Assembly: GCA_005786775.1 (NCBI GenBank) | Contig: SYDD01000233.1 | Coordinates: 1-7,160 of the forward strand | Reading direction: 5' to 3' | DNA: 7,160 bases | Source of the DNA: Opitutaceae bacterium | GTDB taxonomy: Bacteria; Verrucomicrobiota; Verrucomicrobiia; Opitutales; Opitutaceae | In this document: positions 1 to 5,527 of the stretch, piece by piece | Layout of the letters: the number at the start of each line of letters is the position of its first letter | Numbering within the stretch: the first letter of the stretch is position 1 | The notes under the pieces: model-generated | What the model was told of the DNA's origin: nothing | Seen by the model: the letters and a program-made list of their open reading frames with translations, nothing else | Database searches by the model: none | Made by a program: the position numbers and the translations under genes

Positions 1-89
1 CCGAAAAGCGTCAGGAGGAGGACCGCCTGCAACAGCAGGTTGACGGTGCGGACCCAGCGGGCGGCGCGGAAGCTGGAAAGGGGGTCCAT
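1..89 (-). CDS. 5' fragment of a GldG-like ABC transporter auxiliary protein (partial)
   Basis: The reverse strand opens an ATG at 89-87 and runs off the window edge after 29 codons. It reads MDPLSSFRAARWVRTVNLLL and then a leucine-rich stretch, that is, a short basic cytoplasmic N-terminus followed by the start of a first membrane helix. It begins 11 bp after the stop of the ABC-2 permease gene, so it should be the third cistron of that cluster. In Gld-type clusters the permease is normally followed by a GldG-like membrane-anchored protein (ABC_transp_aux family) that begins with exactly such an N-terminal anchor. A weak GAGG lies about 9 nt before the ATG. The identification is an inference from position and the N-terminal pattern; 29 residues cannot prove the family. 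Confidence 0.6.
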   Translation of the reverse strand, partial: MDPLSSFRAARWVRTVNLLLQAVLLLTLF

Positions 90-100
90 CGGGGGCGGCC

Positions 101-862
101 TCAAGCGTGGAGCTGCTTGGCCTCCACACTAAGGATACTGAAGATGAGCGCCAGCGCGGTGCCGCTGGCGTAGAACAGCAGGTGTCGGAGATCGACGACC
201 CCGCGCGCGAAGTCGTCCCGGTGTCCGAACACGTGGGTGTGGTCGACTGCGACCCGCAGTGGCCGCAGCAGCCCCTGGTCGAGCCAAGGTGAGTCGGCGA
301 GCGCATTGCCGCCGAGGATCAGCGTCGCGAGAGCCACGCAAGACAGGATGCCGGCAACCGACTGGCTCCGGGTAAGAGAACTGGCGAGGACGCCGAGCGC
401 CACAAAGAGCAGGCCCGAGACGGCGATGAACAGGAACCCCCCGAGCAGCGGCCCCGCGTCGAGGAAGCGCTCGTCACCGGAGTATCGGCGCAGGACGAGA
501 AAGAAACCGAGGGTGGAAGCCCAGAGGGCGGCATAGAGGGCGTAGGCGGCGCCAAACTTCGCCAGGACCACCTCGGCGGTCGTGACGGGGGTGGTGAGCA
601 GGGTCTCGAGAGTCCCGGCCCGGCGCTCTTCGGCGAGACACTTCATCGTGAGCAGAGGCACCATCACGCAGACGGGCAGCCAGAAAAGCTGGAAGTAGAC
701 CACGGCGGGGGAGGTCTCCTGCGGGGCGCCACCGTAAAGTTCCACGATCTTGATGAACACGAGGCCCATGAAGCCGAGGAACAGCGTCGCGGCCACGTAG
801 GTGGCGGGCGAGACGAGGAGCATCCGCAGCTCGTGGCTGAGCAGGGTGGGAAAGTGTTTCAT
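101..862 (-). CDS. ABC-2 type permease, GldF/NosY-like
   Basis: This 253-aa polytopic inner-membrane protein is the membrane half of an ABC transporter whose ATPase is encoded just upstream. Six hydrophobic segments can be placed at about residues 20-40, 57-73, 102-124, 137-161, 168-187 and 226-246. Between the second and third lies EERRAGTLETLLTTPVT (78-94), the amphipathic EERxxGTxExLxTxP coupling element typical of the GldF and NosY branch of ABC-2 permeases. Length is normal for that branch. The ATG at 862-860 overlaps the ATPase stop as ATGA, so translation is probably coupled and the two subunits made in equal amounts; no Shine-Dalgarno is visible. GldF in Bacteroidota works with GldA and GldG in gliding motility, but homologues are common in non-gliding bacteria, so the substrate here is unknown. 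I leave the symbol empty for that reason. Confidence 0.88.
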   Translation of the reverse strand: MKHFPTLLSHELRMLLVSPATYVAATLFLGFMGLVFIKIVELYGGAPQETSPAVVYFQLFWLPVCVMVPLLTMKCLAEERRAGTLETLLTTPVTTAEVVLAKFGAAYALYAALWASTLGFFLVLRRYSGDERFLDAGPLLGGFLFIAVSGLLFVALGVLASSLTRSQSVAGILSCVALATLILGGNALADSPWLDQGLLRPLRVAVDHTHVFGHRDDFARGVVDLRHLLFYASGTALALIFSILSVEAKQLHA

Positions 863-1869
863 CGAGCGGCGGTCGGGCGGGGCGCGGCGGCTTGGACCGC
901 GTCCCAGCTGCGGCGGGTGGCGGTGAGGAAAACGTCCTCGAGCGAGGGATGCTCGCGGCCGATCGCGCGGACGCGGCAGCCGGCGGCGGACAGCGCGGCA
1001 ACGATCCCGTCGCCCAATTCGTCCGTCCGCGCGGTGGTCAGCCGGAGGCGCCGGAACTCCTCCGGTCCGGGATTGGCCGCCGCGTCCGCCGCCGCGGTGC
1101 GCAGGGTCGGATCGACGGCGGCGAGTGCCGCGGCGAGGGCGTCTGGGTCCCCGGCGACCTCAAGGACGTAGGAAGATTGGCCGAAAATCTCGCGCCGCAG
1201 TTCCGCCGGGGTGCCCTGCGCGACGACGCGGCCTTGATTGATGATCAGCACCCGGTCACAGGTCACCTCGATCTCGGGCAGGATGTGCGAGGAAATGATG
1301 ACCGTCATCCGCCCGCGCAGACCCGCAATTAGGTCGCGGACTATAAGGATTTGGTGCGGGTCGAGGCCGATCGTCGGCTCGTCCATGATGATCACGGGCG
1401 GCTCCGCCAGGATCGCCTCGGCGATGCCCACGCGCTGTCGGTAGCCCTTTGAGAGTTGGCCGATAATGCGGTGCCGCACGCGCTTCAGGTCGCAGATTTC
1501 CAAGACTTCGTCGATGCGCGGACCGAGCTGGCGACGCGACACCTCCTTCAGCCGACCGCGGAAGTAGAGGTATTCCGAGACGCGCATATCCTCCGGCAGC
1601 GGGTTGTTTTCGGGCAGGTAGCCGATCCGCCGCTTCACCTCGTCCGGCCGGGTCGCTACCGGCAGTCCGCAGAGGTGGACGCTCCCCGACGTAGCGGGCA
1701 GGTAGCCCGTCAAGATCCGCATGGTGGTGGATTTACCAGCGCCGTTGGGCCCGAGGAAACCGACGATCTCCCCCTTCGCCACGGTAAAGCTGATGTCATT
1801 CACCGCGGTCGTGCCGCCGTAGGTCTTCACCAGGCGGGAGACTTCGATCGCGGGTGGAGGCACGGACAT
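859..1869 (-). CDS. ABC transporter ATP-binding protein, GldA/NosF-like
   Basis: This 336-aa cytoplasmic ATPase energises the permease encoded next to it. The nucleotide-binding domain is complete: Walker A GPNGAGKST (40-48), a Q-loop region YLPENNPLPEDM (84-95) with Glu in the usual Gln place as is frequent in GldA-type proteins, signature LSKGYRQRV (139-147), Walker B VIIMDEP (159-165), D-loop GLDP (168-171) and switch His in SSH (193-195). After about residue 230 follows a C-terminal domain of about 100 residues ending in LEDVFL (310-315), a tail found in many ABC-2 exporter ATPases. I place the start at the ATG at 1869 (MSVPPPAIEVSRLVKTYGG), because the preceding in-frame 48 codons back to 2013 overlap birA and have no ABC-like content. 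birA ends 55 bp upstream, so read-through from birA is possible. The 3' end overlaps the permease start by 4 bp. Confidence 0.92.
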   Translation of the reverse strand: MSVPPPAIEVSRLVKTYGGTTAVNDISFTVAKGEIVGFLGPNGAGKSTTMRILTGYLPATSGSVHLCGLPVATRPDEVKRRIGYLPENNPLPEDMRVSEYLYFRGRLKEVSRRQLGPRIDEVLEICDLKRVRHRIIGQLSKGYRQRVGIAEAILAEPPVIIMDEPTIGLDPHQILIVRDLIAGLRGRMTVIISSHILPEIEVTCDRVLIINQGRVVAQGTPAELRREIFGQSSYVLEVAGDPDALAAALAAVDPTLRTAAADAAANPGPEEFRRLRLTTARTDELGDGIVAALSAAGCRVRAIGREHPSLEDVFLTATRRSWDAVQAAAPRPTAAR

Positions 1870-1924
1870 GAGAGAAAGGGAGTCTAGGTCCCGGGCGGCG
1901 CGCAAGGCTAGTGCAGAAACGGAT

Positions 1925-2914
1925 TCACGGCTCCCGCTCCACTGTGACCTCGCCCGCCCGGAAGCGATGGAGCCGGGCCGAGGCGTCGCGCAGCAGGAGC
2001 GCCCCCTCCTCATCCACGCCCACGACGGTCCCGTGGTGCCGCCGCCCGCCCTCCAGCAGCGCCACCGGACGACCCCGGAGCAGGTCGTACCGGTGCCAGC
2101 GCTCGGCGAATCCCTCCCGGTGCCGGTCCTCGACGAACGCCGCGTACGCGAGCAGTACCCGGCCGATCAACGCGGCCGCGAGGCGGTTCAGATCCAAGCG
2201 GCTGCCGGCGACTTGGCTCAGGGAGATCACCCGCCGTGCGAGGTCTGTCGGCCACGTCTCCGACGGCGCGTTCACATTTAGCCCGACTCCGAACACTAGG
2301 TCCCGGATTTGATCCGCGTCGATGCGCGCCTCCGTCAGCATTCCGCCCGCCTTGTGGCTGCCGTACACGAGGTCGTTCGGCCACTTTAGCCGGGGTGCCT
2401 CGGGTACGAAATTCGCCAGCAGCTCGCACAGGTTCACGCCCATCCAGAGCGTGAAGAGCGGCATCCGGCCCGGCGGTATTCGCGGGCGGAAGCCGAAGCT
2501 GGCGTACAGGTTCGCCGGCGACGCGCTGTGCCAAGACCGTCCGAAGCGGCCCCGGCCCTGCGTCTGCCGTCGGGCCAGCACCGCGAACGGGGTGGGCCGG
2601 CCCGCTGCTAGCTGCCGCAGCACCTCGTCGTTGGTGCTGTCCACTTCGTCGAGGATCACCAGAGAGAACGCCCGCGGCCGGCCGCGGAGGAGCGTCTCGA
2701 CCAGCGCTGGGTGCAACCGCTCCGGCGCGCGCACCAGCCGGTAGCCGCGGGCTCGCCGTGCCTCTAGGGTGAAGCCCGCGGCGCGCAGACGCTCCATCCG
2801 CTGCCAAACGCCGACGCGGGAAAGCCCGAGTCGGCGCGCGAGGGCGGCGCCCGATACCCAGCCGCCCTCGCGGGCGAGAAGTTCGCGGAGGATGAGGTGT
2901 TCGGTCTGGGGCAT
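1925..2914 (-). CDS. birA: Bifunctional biotin--[acetyl-CoA-carboxylase] ligase / biotin operon repressor
   Basis: BirA activates biotin with ATP to biotinyl-5'-AMP and transfers it to a lysine of biotin carboxyl carrier proteins such as AccB. This 329-aa protein has the three-domain bifunctional layout. An N-terminal winged helix (about 18-60; VSGAALARRLGLSRVGVWQR) should bind DNA. The catalytic core carries STN (93-95), the biotin/AMP loop GRGRFGR (120-126), KWPND (177-181), KAGGMLTE (188-195) with the Lys equivalent to E. coli K183, and GVGLNVN (209-215). A C-terminal SH3-like domain spans about 279-329. Start at 2914 (MPQTEHLILRELL) is chosen because the helix-turn-helix begins soon after; the in-frame extension to 2980 adds 22 residues unlike the family and would overlap the divergent small gene. 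The winged helix means it may also be a biotin-responsive repressor, though no biotin synthesis genes lie in the window. Confidence 0.94.
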   Translation of the reverse strand: MPQTEHLILRELLAREGGWVSGAALARRLGLSRVGVWQRMERLRAAGFTLEARRARGYRLVRAPERLHPALVETLLRGRPRAFSLVILDEVDSTNDEVLRQLAAGRPTPFAVLARRQTQGRGRFGRSWHSASPANLYASFGFRPRIPPGRMPLFTLWMGVNLCELLANFVPEAPRLKWPNDLVYGSHKAGGMLTEARIDADQIRDLVFGVGLNVNAPSETWPTDLARRVISLSQVAGSRLDLNRLAAALIGRVLLAYAAFVEDRHREGFAERWHRYDLLRGRPVALLEGGRRHHGTVVGVDEEGALLLRDASARLHRFRAGEVTVEREP

Positions 2915-2973
2915 GGGCGCGGCGGGAAAACTCGAGATTTGAAATGAAGGACACGGGAGCCAGCCTCCCGCAA
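2915..2973. promoter_or_regulatory. Divergent intergenic region between birA and the small TPR-like gene
   Basis: About 59 bp separate the two divergent starts chosen here (29 bp if the small gene begins at the ATG at 2944). It must hold both promoters unless these extend into coding DNA. It contains the most AT-rich patch of this neighbourhood (about 2925-2946) and a 6-bp stem inverted repeat, CGGGAG at 2954-2959 with CTCCCG at 2965-2970. I cannot identify a convincing -35/-10 pair in either direction, so this is called by position only. Confidence 0.4.
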
Positions 2974-2983
2974 ATGTCATTTG
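2971..2983. promoter_or_regulatory. Perfect palindrome CAAATGTCATTTG, candidate operator
   Basis: Six-base arms (2971-2976 and 2978-2983) flank a single central base, so it is a perfect 13-bp dyad, AT-rich in an otherwise GC-rich window. It overlaps the candidate ATG (2974) of the small plus-strand gene and lies 57 bp upstream of the birA start, a position where a bound dimeric repressor could act on both genes. It could be an autoregulatory BirA site or a site for another factor, but it does not resemble the known long BirA operator (two TTGTAAAC-like halves with a wide spacer). It may also be chance. Confidence 0.25.
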
Positions 2984-3273
2984 TCGCCTTCAAAGGTTCC
3001 CTCGCTCGCGACTCCGCTCCGCCCACGGCGTGGAGCGGCGCCCTGCAGGCTCTCTGGCACGACGCCAAGGGTGATTGGCACGCCGCGCACGACCGGGCGC
3101 AGGAGGACCACTCCACTGCTGGCTCGTGGGTCCATGCCTACCTGCACCGCAAGGAAGGGGATTTGGGCAACGCCGCCTATTGGTACGCGCGGGCCGGGCG
3201 GCGGTCGCCCCCGGCGGGGCTTGGCCTCGCGCAGGAGTGGGAAGAAATTGCGCGAGTGCTGGCGGAGGGTTGA
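2974..3273 (+). CDS. Small TPR-like helical protein of unknown function
   Basis: This is a 99-aa soluble protein with no signal peptide or membrane segment, the only plus-strand gene I accept. Two helix-turn-helix units of the TPR/Sel1 kind are visible: ALQALWHDAKGDWHAAHDRAQ (24-44, 21 residues by position) and WVHAYLHRKEGDLGNAAYW followed by YARAG (52-75). The repeated A..GDW/GDL..A pattern is the TPR-like core, and the aromatic and HAYLHRKEGD residues look like those of a widespread uncharacterised small family that I recall but cannot name. The reading frame has the strong third-position GC expected of a real gene here. Two ATGs compete: 2974 (MSFVAFKGSLARD) and 2944, which adds ten residues (MKDTGASLPQ) and has a weak GAGA 6 nt upstream. 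I prefer 2974 because it leaves room for divergent promoters, but this is uncertain. It is divergent from birA and convergent with the secreted-protein gene. Function unknown; a protein-interaction role is a guess from the fold. Confidence 0.75.
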   Translation: MSFVAFKGSLARDSAPPTAWSGALQALWHDAKGDWHAAHDRAQEDHSTAGSWVHAYLHRKEGDLGNAAYWYARAGRRSPPAGLGLAQEWEEIARVLAEG

Positions 3274-3287
3274 CGGACGCCTCCGTC
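3272..3287. terminator. Small hairpin between convergent genes, possible bidirectional terminator
   Basis: GACGGA (3272-3277) and TCCGTC (3282-3287) form a perfect 6-bp stem with a 4-nt loop. It starts at the stop codon of the small plus-strand gene and ends 7 bp before the stop of the converging secreted-protein gene. There is no T-run on either side, so an intrinsic terminator is not proven. Its position between convergent stops is what suggests the role. Confidence 0.35.
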
Positions 3288-3293
3288 GCGTGC

Positions 3294-3938
3294 TCAGCGC
3301 GGTTCGCCGCTGCTCCAGCCGAAGTCGCTCGAACGCAGGTAGGTCTTGCGCGCCTCGCGGAGGATGAAGTCGCCCGCCCTGGAGTCCGTCCGCGCCGCGT
3401 TCAGGCCGGCTTCTCGCAGGTCGCTCATGTTGCGCAAGCGTTCGTCCTCCTCGTACATCGCGAGGGCGCGGGCCTCCTTGGTCATGCCGATGATCGGCAG
3501 TGTCCAGCGGTTGAGGGCGCGATCCGCCTCGGTCGAGTAGCGCCGCATCGCTATGTCGGCCAAACCCTTCGGGGTGTAAATGTCGCGCTCGCGGAACACG
3601 GGCGGCTTTTTCTCCTGCACGATGTATTTGGGCAGGCGAACGATCGTGTTCTTCGGCTTGTCGACGTCGCGGAGGTCCACCTGCTCCTCCTCGGGCGGGG
3701 GAGGAGGCGGCGGCGGTGGGGGGGGCGTGTACTTCGGGGCCGCCGCGGCGAGGGCGGCCGCGGCCTCGCCGGAAATCGCGCGCGTCCGGCGCGGGGCCGA
3801 TGCAGCCGGGCGGTCCTCGTTCCGCGGGGTAAGGATCGGGGAAGCGGGCGCCGGGGGCAGCGTCTGGGCCGCGGCGTCGCCGGCGAGGCCGAGGCCGGCC
3901 AAGGCCGCGGCGAGGGAGAGGCGGAGGGCGCGTTCCAT
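3294..3938 (-). CDS. Secreted poly-proline protein of unknown family
   Basis: This 214-aa protein begins with a Sec-type signal peptide (MERALRLSLAAALAGLGLAG, cleavage probably after DAAA at 24), so it should be exported to the periplasm or outer membrane. No lipobox Cys is present and no further membrane helix is seen. The mature part starts with an Ala/Pro-rich linker (25-70), an uninterrupted run of 11 prolines (72-82) and an acidic EEE. A charged C-terminal region of about 125 residues follows, with RLPKYIVQEKKPPVFRERD (101-119), MRRYSTEADRALNRWTLP (131-148) and YEEDERLRNMSDLRE (162-176). I recognise no catalytic motif or named domain. The ATG at 3938 is chosen over 3980 because it places the signal peptide at the N-terminus and avoids the hairpin upstream. 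The proline run resembles a cell-wall-spanning or TonB-like spacer, and its translation should depend on EF-P. It is probably lineage-specific; function unknown. Confidence 0.8.
   Translation of the reverse strand: MERALRLSLAAALAGLGLAGDAAAQTLPPAPASPILTPRNEDRPAASAPRRTRAISGEAAAALAAAAPKYTPPPPPPPPPPPEEEQVDLRDVDKPKNTIVRLPKYIVQEKKPPVFRERDIYTPKGLADIAMRRYSTEADRALNRWTLPIIGMTKEARALAMYEEDERLRNMSDLREAGLNAARTDSRAGDFILREARKTYLRSSDFGWSSGEPR
3693..3725 (+). repeat. G-rich tract with eight consecutive G, encoding the poly-proline run
   Basis: The plus strand reads GGG, a G5 block, several GG doublets separated by single bases, then G8 at 3718-3725. On the minus coding strand this gives the eleven proline codons (CCC, CCA, CCG and CCT mixed). 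The density of G-runs would allow a G-quadruplex on the non-coding strand, and the C8/G8 homopolymer is a possible slippage site that would shift the frame of the secreted protein. Confidence 0.6.
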
Positions 3939-3964
3939 CGGGCTTGAAGACAAGGTTGAGCGGG

Positions 3965-3998
3965 AAGCGTTCCGCGGCAAGCCCGCGCTAGAACGCTT
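3965..3998 (-). terminator. Strong hairpin at the 3' end of the methyltransferase gene
   Basis: AAGCGTTC (3965-3972) and GAACGCTT (3991-3998) are perfect 8-bp inverted arms. Inside them CGCGG (3973-3977) pairs with CCGCG (3983-3987) around a 5-nt loop, leaving only CTA as a bulge: a 13-bp stem in 34 bases. The outer arm includes two bases of the methyltransferase TAA stop (3999-3997), and the structure ends 26 nt before the start of the next gene. No T-run follows on the minus strand, so it may be a Rho-independent-like terminator of weak type, an RNA-stabilising 3' end or an attenuator between the two cistrons. Confidence 0.5.
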
Positions 3999-4608
3999 AG
4001 GGCCCCACGGGCCGGCGCCACTCCCGCCACCATTCGCGGCCAGCGAACAGCGCGGGAGACTCTGCCGGCGGCACGCGCTGGGTGTCTAGGTGCTCGAAGT
4101 GCAGGCGTAGCAGCGCTTCGGCCTCGCCCCGGTCCCAGCCGAAAGGCGGGCCATCCTCTTTGGGACCCTCTAAGAAGAGGCCCACCCAGCGGCCTCCAGG
4201 CCGCAGGAGCGAGGTGATCCGTTTCGCGACCACCGGCCAGCGCGCCGGATCTAGGGCGCAAACAAAGGTCCGCTCGTAGATTAGGCTGTAACCCGCCAGG
4301 GGTAGGGCGCAGGTGAAAAAATCGGCGCAGTGCAGCGCCACCGCGGCGCCGGCCGGCACGCGGCCGCGGGCCCGCTTGACCGCCGTGGCGCTGAAATCCA
4401 CCGCGGTCACCGCGTATCCTGCCGCGACGAAGGCGGCCAGTTCCTGGCCGGAGCCGCAGCCCGGGACGAGCACGGTTTCGCCGGAGCGGGCGGGGTTACG
4501 GGCGAGGAAGCGGGTCAGCGCGGGCGGGACGCCCGGGTATTCCCACGGCGTCTCGCCGGCGCGGTAGCGCTCCTCCCAGAAGTCGGGCGCAGCGTGGACG
4601 GAGGACAT
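3997..4608 (-). CDS. TPMT-family class I SAM-dependent methyltransferase
   Basis: This 203-aa cytoplasmic enzyme transfers a methyl group from S-adenosylmethionine. The N-terminus has FWEERYRAGETPWEYPGVPP (10-29), matching the W..RY..G.TPW hallmark of the thiopurine/thiol/halide methyltransferase family. Motif I is VLVPGCGSGQELAAF (46-60), the acidic ribose-binding position is VDFS (70-73), HCADFF (93-98) is the adenine-contacting loop, and YERTFVCALDPARW (111-124) corresponds to the family's YDxTFxCAL segment. RPGGRWVGLFL (136-146) is the strand after motif III. Length is typical of the bacterial members. Family substrates include thiols, sulfide, selenium and tellurium compounds and halides; nothing here selects among them. 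ATG at 4608 lies 49 bp after the lpxI stop on the same strand, so it may be co-transcribed. No Shine-Dalgarno is visible; the upstream bases are C-rich. Family assignment is strong, substrate unknown. Confidence 0.88.
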   Translation of the reverse strand: MSSVHAAPDFWEERYRAGETPWEYPGVPPALTRFLARNPARSGETVLVPGCGSGQELAAFVAAGYAVTAVDFSATAVKRARGRVPAGAAVALHCADFFTCALPLAGYSLIYERTFVCALDPARWPVVAKRITSLLRPGGRWVGLFLEGPKEDGPPFGWDRGEAEALLRLHFEHLDTQRVPPAESPALFAGREWWREWRRPVGP

Positions 4609-4657
4609 GGGGGAGCAGTGACCCGGCCGCAGGGGTGGGGCAAGCGTCGGACCGGGC

Positions 4658-5527
4658 TCAACGGTAGCCGAACAGGGCGATCTCTAGTGCGCGCGCGCGG
4701 GCCAGCACGGCGGGACGATCCAGCAGCAGGACCTCGCCGGCCGCGAGGGCCGCCGCGCGGATGTCCGCGGTGGCCATCACCTCTAAGGTGCGCTCGCCGA
4801 AGCAGGGCACGTCGAAACGCCAATCCTGCCGCGCCTTGACGGTCTTCACGAACAGGGAGCCCTTGGCCTGGAAACTTCCGGCGCGGCGCAGCATCTCGTC
4901 GGTGCCCTCGTAGGCCTCGACCGCGAGGACGGTACCCTCGCGCACGACGCACCCCTGCCCGATGTCCAGTCGCGCGCATTCGCGAGCGATCTGGATCCCG
5001 TGCTCCAAGTGATCCGGCTCGATCGGGAAACTCCGGCCGGTCATCGGCCCTGGCGTGGCGAGCTGGTCATCGAGGAAGGCGCGCGCGTCCAGGAGGGTCA
5101 CGCCCAGCTCCTCAATCTCCTGCGCGATGGCGCCGAAGATGGTCTCGGCGTTGCGGCGGCGCAGGGACAGCAGGATGCGGGCGGCTTTGAAGTCGGGGTG
5201 CAGTCCGTGGAACAAGCGCCGCGGCGTGATCTGGCCAGCCATTAGCGCGGAGCCCGCGCCGAAGTCGCGCAGCGCGTCCAGCATGTGGCCGAGTTGGCCA
5301 ACCTTCAGCATCACGCGCTCTTGGTCCGGGATGGAGGCGACGAGCTCAGCGGTAGTTTCGCCCTCAAACGCGATCAGGCGCAGCGGCACGCCCGCGGCAC
5401 GGACCGCCTGCGCGACGAGTCGTGGGTAAAGACCCTGGCCCGCGATCAGCGCCAGCGGCCGTGTCGCGTCGAACGCGGGGGGCAGGAAGCGAGAGAGCGC
5501 GGCCACGGCGAGAATCTCAGCCGACAA
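4658..5527 (-). CDS. lpxI: UDP-2,3-diacylglucosamine pyrophosphatase LpxI
   Basis: LpxI hydrolyses UDP-2,3-diacylglucosamine to lipid X (2,3-diacylglucosamine 1-phosphate) and UMP, the fourth step of lipid A synthesis, at the inner membrane. It replaces LpxH in many lineages. The 289-aa product shows the family pattern: N-terminal nucleotide-binding strand and loop ALIAGQGLYP (26-35), VGQLG (76-80), MAGQITPR (96-103), GVTLLDAR (142-149), then the catalytic-domain signature GQGCVVREGTVLAVEAYEGT (190-209), with Asp210 in GTDEML corresponding by motif to the catalytic Asp of Caulobacter LpxI. VKTVKARQDWRFDVPCFGER (228-247) follows. No ATG is available: the longest form uses TTG at 5527, overlapping the leuS end by 11 bp; a GTG at 5506 would give 282 aa and a 10-bp gap after leuS. 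Either way the gene is tightly linked to leuS and probably translated by coupling. I keep the longer form without strong preference. Confidence 0.92.
   Translation of the reverse strand: MSAEILAVAALSRFLPPAFDATRPLALIAGQGLYPRLVAQAVRAAGVPLRLIAFEGETTAELVASIPDQERVMLKVGQLGHMLDALRDFGAGSALMAGQITPRRLFHGLHPDFKAARILLSLRRRNAETIFGAIAQEIEELGVTLLDARAFLDDQLATPGPMTGRSFPIEPDHLEHGIQIARECARLDIGQGCVVREGTVLAVEAYEGTDEMLRRAGSFQAKGSLFVKTVKARQDWRFDVPCFGERTLEVMATADIRAAALAAGEVLLLDRPAVLARARALEIALFGYR

Noticed and set aside
1870..2013. N-terminal extension of the ABC ATPase by 48 residues
   Set aside because: It would overlap the end of birA and adds a Ser/Arg-rich segment foreign to ABC ATPases; the ATG at 1869 gives a normal N-terminus.
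2010..3116. Minus-strand open frame of 368 codons overlapping birA
   Set aside because: It is a shifted frame over birA with an Arg/Pro/Ala-rich product and no domain; birA's motifs are intact in the other frame.
3075..3947. Long plus-strand open frame of 290 codons antisense to the secreted-protein gene
   Set aside because: Its product is a low-complexity Gly/Arg/Ala sequence including a poly-Gly run that is the antisense of the proline codons, and it overlaps two better-supported genes. Long antisense frames are expected at this GC content.
4609..4657. Possible terminator between lpxI and the methyltransferase gene (CCCGG at 4622-4626, CCGGG at 4652-4656)
   Set aside because: A 5-bp stem with a 25-nt loop in GC-rich DNA is expected by chance and no T-run follows.
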